Source: CAZSLO01 sp964608025
GTDB taxonomy: Bacteria > Chloroflexota > Dehalococcoidia > Lucifugimonadales > CAJWER01
DNA length: 64,000 nt
Assembly: GCA_964608025.1 (NCBI GenBank)
Contig: CAZSLO010000022.1
Coordinates: 1-64,000 of the forward strand
Direction of reading: 5' to 3'
Below, one piece after another: positions 43,883 through 52,028 of the stretch; positions within the stretch are counted from its first letter, which is position 1; every line of letters begins with the position of its first letter. Position numbers and translations under genes: made by a program. Under the pieces are notes generated by a model. It made no database searches and was not told the origin of the DNA. It saw only the letters and a program-made list of their open reading frames with translations.

Positions 43883-44197
43883 ATATTATTATATATTCAT
43901 TGCATACATATCCATATCAAATATGGAAAAGATATCCCCCAAAACACACCTTGAAAGAAGTTCGGTAATTATGATTGTCGGCCCTATGCAATATTTCTAG
44001 GAATAGAAAATCTCGCAATCACATCAACGGGGAGTATAAATCTATATAACTATCGGTACCCAACGGGATATTACTCAGGATCAGAGATGGTAACAAGAAA
44101 GGTCGGATCGGAGTAAACCCAGCCTAGTCATCGAATGACAAAAGTAGTCTTTCCATCAGTATTCGAAAAAAAACCAGTAGGAAATATCTCGCAGTTC

Positions 44198-46231
44198 TTA
44201 GGAGGTGTCGTTGTCCAAGTCTCCCAAACTTTCGTCCAGGATCTCAATCAGGTCTCGTGGTCGAAGCGTTTCTGCTCCATCTACTGAACCTTGGGCCTCG
44301 ACAAACATCTGTAAACAGAACGGGCACGAGACACCAACTGTATCAGCCCCAGTCTCCAGTACTTGCTCGGTACGTACATGGTTTATCCTTCGTCCTCTAC
44401 TCTCATCCATCCACATATGTCCACCGCCGGCACCGCAGCAGAAACCGCTCTCGCGTTTTCGTTCCATCTCAACAAGCTTTAGACCTGGGATTGCATTTGC
44501 AAGTTCACGAGGAGCGTCATATATGCCGTTATGGCGTCCGAGATAACATGAATCGTGATACGCAACTGTCTCATCTACAAATACGGCTGGCTTTATCTTG
44601 CCTTGCCCAATTAACTCGGTTACGAATTCACTGTAGTGTACAACCTCGTAATTCCCTCCTAGGTGCGGGTACTCATTCTTAATGGTGTTAAAACAATGTG
44701 GGCATATCGTTACCACTTTCTTGACGTTATATTGGTTCAAAATATCGATATTCTGTTTCGCCATAACCTGGTACAGGTATTCGTTACCCATACGCCGTGC
44801 GGGATCCCCCGTACAACCTTCTTCGGACCCCAAAATTGCAAAATCTACGTTGGCACGTTTTAGAACGGATGCCATTGAACGAGCAACACTTTGACTTCTT
44901 TTCTCTAGGGCGGCGGTACACCCCACCCAAAACAATACATCGGCACCCGGATTTTCAGACAATGTCTTGAGGTTCAAACCTTCCGCCCAATCTGTTCTTG
45001 TAAACTGTGTCCCTCTCCATGGATGTCCGCGCTGCTCCATATTCATAAGAGATGAAGCTGCTGATTCTGGCAGGCTAGCCTGCTCCATTACTAAATTGCG
45101 ACGCATTTCGACTATCATGTCAATATGTTCAACGCCTACAGGGCACTCTTGTTCACAAGCCCCGCAGGTCAAGCAGTCCCAAAGGGCTTCTTCTTCAATT
45201 TTGCCGCCTATGATTGGTTCCGAATCTGCCGAGTTTCCTGTTTCAATCAAATGTTCCTTCAACCCATCCGCTATATGCATGGGAGAAAGAACCTTATCTG
45301 TTATGGCTGCAGGACATGAATCCGTACAACGACCGCAAACGGCACAGGCGTACCCATCCAACAATTGTTTCCAGGTAAATTCTTCTACACGGGTAGCCCC
45401 AAACGTTTCGGCTGTTTCCAAATCCTTCGGGGTAGACAGTGTTCCACTTGCTTCCAGATCTCGAAACACGAATGCGAGTGGGGCTGCGATTAAATGCATA
45501 TGTTTTGAAAGCGGAATATATGCCGCAAATCCCAATATCAGGGCGAGGTGAGTCCACCAAGAAAGGGAATGCAGGACATCTGCCTCATTTTCACTAACAC
45601 CCCAATTCCTGAATATACTCCCGATCCATGATCCGATCGGCGCTGAAGCCGTAGGTCCATTTCCACCTGCAGCTACATAGAAAGCCTCCGAAAAAATGTG
45701 GAGGGTCATAAGAGCTCCAATTAGAGCAAGTATAACCACTGCTTCTGGTTTCTGTGTAAGTGCAAATCTTAATCTGCTAGGTGTAAAAAGCCATCTCCGT
45801 GCCCCAGCCCATATAACAGCCACCAGGAGAATAATTGACAGCGCCTCCAAGTACACCGCAAACATGCGAACTCCCATAACAGTCAATAGTTTAGTCGAAA
45901 ATGGACGCCATGCAGAGTCTCCGAATATGAATACGATATAGCTCAGCGTGAACGATAGAAATCCCCAGAAAATCAACACATGGACTAGCCCAGACCGATC
46001 ATGCCGAAATGAAAAATTCTGGAGGACCTTACTCTGTCCAAAAACCATGGGAATCGCGTTCAATATACGTTGTGATAGCTTGTCCGAACGGTTGGAAGAC
46101 TTGCCAAGCAATATAAGACGAAATACACGGACATAGAGAATCGAGGCGGCAATTGCAAATGCGATTGCCGCAAAGCAATAGACTCCAATCCAAGTTGGTA
46201 TTCCGGCAAATAGATCGTCAGGTGGAACCAT
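44198..46231 (-). CDS. Membrane-bound HdrD-like iron-sulfur oxidoreductase
   Basis: 677 residues. N-terminal ~280 residues: five or so membrane helices of the nitrate-reductase-gamma/HdrE type (haem b-binding likely). Then two 4Fe-4S motifs, CAVCGRCTDSCPA (about residue 297) and CLTCGACEQECPVG. Two cysteine-rich CCG domains follow (GCTGDPARRMGNEY, CPHCFNTIKNEY, DSCYLGRHNG, SGFCCGAGGGHMW). The same fusion occurs in ETF-linked or quinone-linked oxidoreductases. It probably passes electrons between quinones and a soluble dehydrogenase; no ETF or dehydrogenase gene is adjacent. The start is ATG at 46231, 65 bp from ubiA. Confidence 0.88.
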   Translation of the reverse strand: MVPPDDLFAGIPTWIGVYCFAAIAFAIAASILYVRVFRLILLGKSSNRSDKLSQRILNAIPMVFGQSKVLQNFSFRHDRSGLVHVLIFWGFLSFTLSYIVFIFGDSAWRPFSTKLLTVMGVRMFAVYLEALSIILLVAVIWAGARRWLFTPSRLRFALTQKPEAVVILALIGALMTLHIFSEAFYVAAGGNGPTASAPIGSWIGSIFRNWGVSENEADVLHSLSWWTHLALILGFAAYIPLSKHMHLIAAPLAFVFRDLEASGTLSTPKDLETAETFGATRVEEFTWKQLLDGYACAVCGRCTDSCPAAITDKVLSPMHIADGLKEHLIETGNSADSEPIIGGKIEEEALWDCLTCGACEQECPVGVEHIDMIVEMRRNLVMEQASLPESAASSLMNMEQRGHPWRGTQFTRTDWAEGLNLKTLSENPGADVLFWVGCTAALEKRSQSVARSMASVLKRANVDFAILGSEEGCTGDPARRMGNEYLYQVMAKQNIDILNQYNVKKVVTICPHCFNTIKNEYPHLGGNYEVVHYSEFVTELIGQGKIKPAVFVDETVAYHDSCYLGRHNGIYDAPRELANAIPGLKLVEMERKRESGFCCGAGGGHMWMDESRGRRINHVRTEQVLETGADTVGVSCPFCLQMFVEAQGSVDGAETLRPRDLIEILDESLGDLDNDTS

Positions 46232-46296
46232 GTTGTAAGAGTAAGTGGAATATTACCTATGGTCTAGTGGTTTAGGACATGAATGATTTATTCTAT

Positions 46297-47238
46297 TCAT
46301 GCTTGGTAGAGAAGAACCATCGCTGATGTAGCTAACCACAGTGCTATAGACACAATCAAGGGGCCATCGGTGATTACTACATCTTCTGGGCTTTCGCCAA
46401 TATTTTTCGCATAAACCAAAAAGAGGTATCGAAATACACCGTATACTACAAAGGGTGCGGTAAGCATCATCGCATCGTTGTCAGGCAAATTAGGAGCCGT
46501 AAAGGTATAGAGGATGTACGATAATGGTGTAGCTGTGGCTACAACTCCTATCAACTGATCAAGTAGCGGAACAGAGTACTGGTATAAAGCCTCTCTCTGG
46601 CTCCCAGCAGTTTCGCCAGCATTCACAAGTTCACTTCTCCTTTTAGAAAGCCCGAGGAAAAGAGCTCCGAGCCCAGTACATATATATAACCAAGGCGATA
46701 CAGGTACTTGCAATACTGCAGCTCCGGCGACTGCCCGAAGAACGAATCCCGCACTGATTGCAAAGACATCAATGAGTACGATTTGTTTTAACACAAGAGA
46801 GTAGGCCAAGGATATCGCTAGGTATACAGTCGCCACCCATCCAAACGCTATTTCGACAATAAACGCCGCTGTTATGCCCGCTGTCCCTAGAACAACAGCA
46901 CCAGTCAACGCAAAGGCCGAGGACAAATCACCTGATGCAACTGGGCGATGACGCTTATACGCATGCTTACGATCTCTTTCAGCATCTAGGATGTCGTTTA
47001 TCAAATACTGCGATGACGAAACAAGCGAAAACAAGACAAACCCTGTCGTGGCCTTCCCAAACAGTGACAGGAAGGAGGCAGTATCATTCAAGACCCATAC
47101 ATCACCAGCGGTAAAAAATAGAACGAAGTACAGAAGAACGTTTTTCGTCCACTGCTTAGGGCGAGATGCCACCAAGATGGCCCGTAGTGAAACTATAACG
47201 GGCCTCTTATCATTGCTTATCTGTTTTGGGTTTTCCAT
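46297..47238 (-). CDS. UbiA-family prenyltransferase (decaprenyl-phosphate phosphoribosyltransferase type)
   Basis: Membrane prenyltransferase with about nine helices. The first aspartate-rich motif is QYLINDILDAERDRKHAYKR. The N-terminal segment ILVASRPKQWTKNVLLYFVL is characteristic of the decaprenyl-phosphate 5-phosphoribosyltransferase subgroup rather than of quinone-biosynthesis UbiA/MenA. A second motif is FLGLSKRRSELVNAG. Length is 313, normal. In actinobacteria this enzyme starts decaprenyl-phosphoryl-arabinose synthesis; here the epimerase partners are not adjacent. A promoter that would start transcription at the ATG is listed separately. Confidence 0.85.
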   Translation of the reverse strand: MENPKQISNDKRPVIVSLRAILVASRPKQWTKNVLLYFVLFFTAGDVWVLNDTASFLSLFGKATTGFVLFSLVSSSQYLINDILDAERDRKHAYKRHRPVASGDLSSAFALTGAVVLGTAGITAAFIVEIAFGWVATVYLAISLAYSLVLKQIVLIDVFAISAGFVLRAVAGAAVLQVPVSPWLYICTGLGALFLGLSKRRSELVNAGETAGSQREALYQYSVPLLDQLIGVVATATPLSYILYTFTAPNLPDNDAMMLTAPFVVYGVFRYLFLVYAKNIGESPEDVVITDGPLIVSIALWLATSAMVLLYQA

Positions 47239-47652
47239 CCATCGATGATATCTATCAACTTACAACTCGGTCAATGTGATCCACGACTATATCAAGAACT
47301 CGAGGGATACCCGGGTTGAACTTGCTGTTTAAATACCAAAGTTCTGGTATCCTCCCCATCTGGTCTTCAAGCTAGCATTTACAACTCTCGTAAATATTTT
47401 GACGCGACGAAATCCTTGTCAACTCAGGAAGTGTATTACGAGATGAATTATATTCTTGGCACTAAATAAATAGCCTAATCGAAAGAACAATTCCCTGCCA
47501 GAAAGACTTGATTTCATATGGCTTGTAGACCTTATAATTGGCGGATGAAATCCAACCAACCAAAACTCTGTTGAACCCATATTTAGTATCACCATCTCAT
47601 CTAGATAACTGGCCAACCAGCTCTTTTATCTGGAAATGTCCAAAGGAAATAA
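47239..47652. other. Intergenic region between the UbiA-family gene and dnaE
   Basis: About 410 bases between divergent genes, no supported gene. It holds the UbiA-family promoter on the left. On the right is a possible dnaE promoter: TTGATT (47508-47513) and TATAAT (47533-47538), 19 bp apart, which is one or two bases wide. The predicted dnaE leader is about 105 bases. Confidence 0.4.
47245..47274 (-). promoter_or_regulatory. Promoter of the UbiA-family gene (leaderless)
   Basis: Minus-strand TTGACC (47274-47269) and TATCAT (47250-47245) are 18 bp apart. The -10 ends only six bases before the ATG (47238), so transcription should begin at or beside the start codon. No ribosome-binding site is present, consistent with a leaderless message. 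Confidence 0.5.
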
Positions 47653-50600
47653 TTGTTCACACATCTACATAATCACACTGAATTTAGTCTTCTAGACGGC
47701 CTAAGTAGACTAGAACCACTAATTCAGCGCACTAAAGATCTTGGTATGAGCCACCTGGCAATTACAGACCACGGTGGGCTGTATGGCGCAATTGACTTTT
47801 ACCAAGCAGCACGCGCTGCAGATGTAGTCCCTATTATTGGGTGCGAGATGTATGTAGCACCCAGTAGCAGATATGACCGCAACCCGAATGATAAGAAACC
47901 TTACCACATGACAGTCTTAGCCAAGAACCAAATCGGTTACGGCAATCTTGTCAAGCTAGTTACTGCTGCTCATCTTGAGGGCTTCTATTACTACCCCAGG
48001 ATAGACAAGCCCCTCCTAGAGAAACACAGCGAAGGACTCATCGTATTATCTGGTTGCCCAAGCGGAGAGGTACCAAAGCTGATTAGCCAAGGGCGCATGG
48101 AAGATGCTACAGCGGCTGTTCAATGGTACAGAGATCTGTTCCCAGACTACCACCTAGAACTAATGGAGCACGGTGGAGTCGAAGGGTTGCCAATAATTAA
48201 CCAGGGCTTGATGGAACTACACAGGGAACTGAAAGTTCCCGTCGTAGCAACTAACGACAGCCATTACATAAATAAGGAGGATGCTCCTCTCCAAGACATC
48301 CTTATCTGCATACATACGAATACCAACATCAACGACCCCAAGCGATTGAAAATGGACGAAGATTCTTATTACATCAAAAGTCCTGACGAAATGGCTTCCC
48401 TTTACCCCGAAACACCAGCCGCTATTTCCAACTCGATGCGAATAGCTGAAGAATGCGAATTGGAGATCGATTTTTCTCAGCTACATTTACCTGAATACAC
48501 CGTACCCGAAGGGATGAACGCTGACGAATATCTTGCCAAGCTTTGCTGGGATGGACTAAGTCACCGAATTGGCCAGTACGGAGATGAAGAAAAAAGCCGC
48601 CTGCAATACGAGTTAGAGGTAATCAAGCAAACCCAGTACGCCAACTATTTTCTAGTGGTATGGGATATAGCTACATTTGTTAGAAAGAACGACATCGCTT
48701 TTGCTGTCCGAGGTAGCGCTGCTGGTAGCTTAGTACTCTACAGTCTTAGTGTCACAGACGTGAATCCTCTCCTATATCGAATCGTATTTGAACGTTTTCT
48801 CAATGTTGAGCGCCAGGAAATGCCCGATATTGATATGGATTTCCAAGATGACCGCCGCGAGGAGGTCCTAAATTACGTCGTCGAGAAATATGGACGTGAT
48901 CATGTAGCCCAGATTATCACTTTCGGAACGCTCGGAGCCAAGGCATCTATTCGTGATGTGGGCAGAGCACTGGCAATGCCATATGAAGAAGTCGATCGTG
49001 TCGCACGCCTAATACCAAGCCGTCTTAATATGAAACTGGATAGCGCGCTTGAAGAGAGCACTGAGTTGCACGAAATATATGAGACAGATCAAGGCATAAA
49101 AAGACTCGTAGACTCCGCTCGCGCGATTGAAGGAACAACAAGGCATTCGAGTACCCACGCGGCCGGGGTTGTGATCTCCAAGGAACCCTTAGATACCCTC
49201 GTACCCCTCCAGCGGCCCCCAAAAGGGGATGACGACAGCATCTCTACAACACAATACTCCATGGATCCTGTCGCAGCTCTGGGATTACTTAAAATGGACT
49301 TCTTAGGCCTATCGAACCTGTCGATTCTCGCAAATGCAAGAGACCTAATATCGGAAAACCACAGCATCAGCATAGACTTACGTCAGGTGTCCTTAAATGA
49401 TGCAAAAACACTAGAGGCACTGAGCAACGGTGACACTGTAGGTGTATTTCAGCTAGAAGGCTCCGGGATGACAGGACACATCAAGCACTTACAACCGAGT
49501 TCGATGGTCGATGTTGCGTCTATGATTGCCTTGTATCGTCCAGGACCAATGGAACACATCGACACATTCATCAAGGCCAAGCACGGAGAAATTGCTGTCG
49601 AATATTTACACCCTATCTTGCAACCAATACTAGAAGAAACCTATGGGGTGATAGTGTTTCAAGACCAAGTATTCTTGATTGCTCAGGCCTTTGCCGGATA
49701 TTCCCTTGGAGAAGCAGATGTGCTTCGTAAAGCAATGGGCAAAAAGATTCCTGCGATTATGGCCCAGGAGAAGGGCAAATTCATTGAGGGTGCGCTTGGC
49801 CAAGGATATACAAAAGAACTAGCGGAACAGGTCTTCGCTCTGATAGAACCTTTCGCAGGTTATGGATTCCCGAAGGCACACGCTATCAGCTATGGTCTCA
49901 TCTCATATTGGACTGCATATTTAAAAGCGAATTTCCCAGAAGAATATATGGTCTCCCTCCTCAATGCATATTCTGGCAATTCGGACAAACTTGCTGGTTC
50001 CATCTCTGAATGTCGTCGGCTTGGAATCCGGGTTCTACCTCCCGATATTTTAGATAGCGAAGTTGAATTCCACGTAGAAAATAGCAATGGCAATAGCACT
50101 ATCCGATTCGGACTTGCCAACGTCAAGAACGTGGGTACAGGAAGCATCGTACCGTTCGTAAATTCGCGGAGCGAAGTGGACATCACTATCACCACGATAG
50201 AAGAAATGTGTCGTGCCGTGGATATGAGTTCCATCACCAAGAAGACCCTAGAAAGCCTAGCCATGGCCGGTGCATTTGATCGATTTGGGGACCGTGGAGC
50301 AATTTTAGATACCCTTGATCGTATACATTCTCTCGCCCAGGGCGAAGCTGCCCTAAAAAATTCAAGCCAAGCATCCATGTTCGATATATTGGGACAAGAC
50401 ACGGAAACTCCCCTTGCACATATCGAGCTGCCAGTCGTGAATACCCCGGACACCGAGAAACAGAATTGGGAATTTGAATTACTAGGAGTCAGTTTCTCGG
50501 GAAATAACCTAGAAGAACTTATCGGCAACAATCCCGGTGAGGCGATAATATCCCGGGGCCAAATCGATCAAGGGATGAACGGCGAGAAAGTCCAATTGTT

Positions 50601-51285
50601 GGGACAGGTATCATCGATCATTGAAAGGACCACCAAGAAAGACCAACCCTACTTAATAGTCAATCTAAAATTAATGGATGGAGACATCGATATATTCGTC
50701 TGGCAAAACATCATAGTTGACACCCAGCCTATTTGGGAACCCGGAATGCTCGTAGAGGTTACTGGGACAGTAAGACTTAGGGACGATCGTACGAGCATCT
50801 CTTGCCAAGGCGCTTCCAAATATAACCCTGAACAGCGTGATTCTATAGATGAACTGGCCAGCAAGACCGATCATCCCGACAATTCTACTGGAATCATAAA
50901 ACCACCATCCGGGATCCTACAGGAGGGAAATGAGAAGCCTGTCGTCCCAAAGCTTCCTTCACCTTCCAGTACAAAATCCACAAACGGTTTGTCCAAAATA
51001 ACAACGCAGACTCAAAATAACTCTTCTCCTGTACCAAAACGTAAACTAGTTGTCCGACTATCTGAAAGCCAAGAAACAGACCAAAATCACCACCTGCTAG
51101 AAGATGTTAAAAAATTTCTACTAGAGAACCAAGGAACAGACGATATAAGCCTCGAAATTGCTTCATCTGGTCGCATATTCATGCTGGATTGGCCAATATT
51201 GAAGGTAGACATAACTGCCGACTTACTACACCAGCTCCAAGTCATCCTAGGAAACAATGGAACTATGCGAATCGACAAAAAATGA
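47653..51285 (+). CDS. dnaE: DNA polymerase III alpha subunit
   Basis: Replicative C-family polymerase, 1210 residues. An N-terminal PHP domain with an intact first metal motif (HLHNHTEFS at 4-12; ITDHGGLYG; KPYHMTVLA) suggests it may keep PHP proofreading. Palm domain with catalytic aspartates in PDIDMDFQDD (about 390-399). Tandem helix-hairpin-helix region, then an OB domain with NGEKVQLLGQVSSIIERTTK. A Ser/Thr/Pro-rich linker precedes the C-terminal ~90 residues. The start is TTG at 47653 with AAAGGA upstream. No intein or split is present. Confidence 0.96.
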   Translation: MFTHLHNHTEFSLLDGLSRLEPLIQRTKDLGMSHLAITDHGGLYGAIDFYQAARAADVVPIIGCEMYVAPSSRYDRNPNDKKPYHMTVLAKNQIGYGNLVKLVTAAHLEGFYYYPRIDKPLLEKHSEGLIVLSGCPSGEVPKLISQGRMEDATAAVQWYRDLFPDYHLELMEHGGVEGLPIINQGLMELHRELKVPVVATNDSHYINKEDAPLQDILICIHTNTNINDPKRLKMDEDSYYIKSPDEMASLYPETPAAISNSMRIAEECELEIDFSQLHLPEYTVPEGMNADEYLAKLCWDGLSHRIGQYGDEEKSRLQYELEVIKQTQYANYFLVVWDIATFVRKNDIAFAVRGSAAGSLVLYSLSVTDVNPLLYRIVFERFLNVERQEMPDIDMDFQDDRREEVLNYVVEKYGRDHVAQIITFGTLGAKASIRDVGRALAMPYEEVDRVARLIPSRLNMKLDSALEESTELHEIYETDQGIKRLVDSARAIEGTTRHSSTHAAGVVISKEPLDTLVPLQRPPKGDDDSISTTQYSMDPVAALGLLKMDFLGLSNLSILANARDLISENHSISIDLRQVSLNDAKTLEALSNGDTVGVFQLEGSGMTGHIKHLQPSSMVDVASMIALYRPGPMEHIDTFIKAKHGEIAVEYLHPILQPILEETYGVIVFQDQVFLIAQAFAGYSLGEADVLRKAMGKKIPAIMAQEKGKFIEGALGQGYTKELAEQVFALIEPFAGYGFPKAHAISYGLISYWTAYLKANFPEEYMVSLLNAYSGNSDKLAGSISECRRLGIRVLPPDILDSEVEFHVENSNGNSTIRFGLANVKNVGTGSIVPFVNSRSEVDITITTIEEMCRAVDMSSITKKTLESLAMAGAFDRFGDRGAILDTLDRIHSLAQGEAALKNSSQASMFDILGQDTETPLAHIELPVVNTPDTEKQNWEFELLGVSFSGNNLEELIGNNPGEAIISRGQIDQGMNGEKVQLLGQVSSIIERTTKKDQPYLIVNLKLMDGDIDIFVWQNIIVDTQPIWEPGMLVEVTGTVRLRDDRTSISCQGASKYNPEQRDSIDELASKTDHPDNSTGIIKPPSGILQEGNEKPVVPKLPSPSSTKSTNGLSKITTQTQNNSSPVPKRKLVVRLSESQETDQNHHLLEDVKKFLLENQGTDDISLEIASSGRIFMLDWPILKVDITADLLHQLQVILGNNGTMRIDKK

Positions 51286-51509
51286 ACTGGGCGGCACCAA
51301 CAACAAAATCAAACCATCCGACTGAGATATACCGGGATCCGCTATACGAGTAACCCAACGATACACTACGCTAATACAGGCTAGTAGAACATGCGGCTCT
51401 CTTGATTTCCCACCATACACATGTCGTTTCTTAGTATTGACAAGGATTTCAATAGGTCATTAGTCCACAGGGTTTGTAGCTCTCAACTAGTACATCCTTT
51501 CAAATAGAC

Positions 51510-52028
51510 TCAGTGACTGCCTTTACTTTCTAGGTCCAGTAAACGCTTCTTAAGTTCAAGCTGCTTAGTCCCTCCACCAAACCCCCTTAGCTGACCATCG
51601 CTAGCCAAAACTCTATGGCACGGAACAATTATAGGGAGGCGATTTCTGGCCATAGCCTGTCCTGCCGCACGCGGTGCTTTAGGCCTACCAGTTTTGATAG
51701 CCAGCCATTTATACGTCCTCGTCTCTCCATACCTTATGGTCCTGCAAACAGTCCAAGAAATACGTTCGAACGAAGAGGCATCGCTAACATCGATATCTTG
51801 ATAATCTATATCTACGTTCTCTCCGTCAAAATATCTCGACAGACTGTCTACCAATCCAGTGAACCTGCCCGGAGAATGCGTGAATTCAAATGTATCAAAA
51901 CCTAATCTCATCAGGCATTCTTCAGGGGAATTCTGAGGAAGGGTGGTACGACGTAGTCCATTGATCGAAGCAACCACGCCCATCCATCCAAACCGAGTCT
52001 CGAACACATCATAATCGTACACGCTCAC
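51510..52028 (-). CDS. Methylated-DNA--protein-cysteine methyltransferase (MGMT/Ogt)
   Basis: Suicidal repair of O6-alkylguanine. The active-site motif PCHRVLASDG is present with the acceptor cysteine. Upstream are SSFERISWTVCRTIRYGETR, the DNA-binding helix GRPKAPRAAGQAMARNRLPI, and the end RGFGGGTKQLELKKRLLDLE. The frame is open upstream into tgpA, but a GTG at 52028 overlaps the tgpA TAG by one base (TAGTGA), so I place the start there: 172 residues, typical Ogt length. It is therefore the last gene of the moxR-DUF58-tgpA unit, probably translationally coupled. Confidence 0.9.
   Translation of the reverse strand: MSVYDYDVFETRFGWMGVVASINGLRRTTLPQNSPEECLMRLGFDTFEFTHSPGRFTGLVDSLSRYFDGENVDIDYQDIDVSDASSFERISWTVCRTIRYGETRTYKWLAIKTGRPKAPRAAGQAMARNRLPIIVPCHRVLASDGQLRGFGGGTKQLELKKRLLDLESKGSH

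Larger units (their letters stand above)
43825..44197. other. AT-rich intergenic region
   Basis: About 370 bases. The first 100 are very A+T-rich and hold the -10 box and operator listed separately, plus TATATGCATTGTATAT-like partial palindromes. A second short inverted repeat, CCATA/TATGG, lies near 43911-43926. The rest, up to the Hdr-like stop at 44198, shows no gene. Confidence 0.5.
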
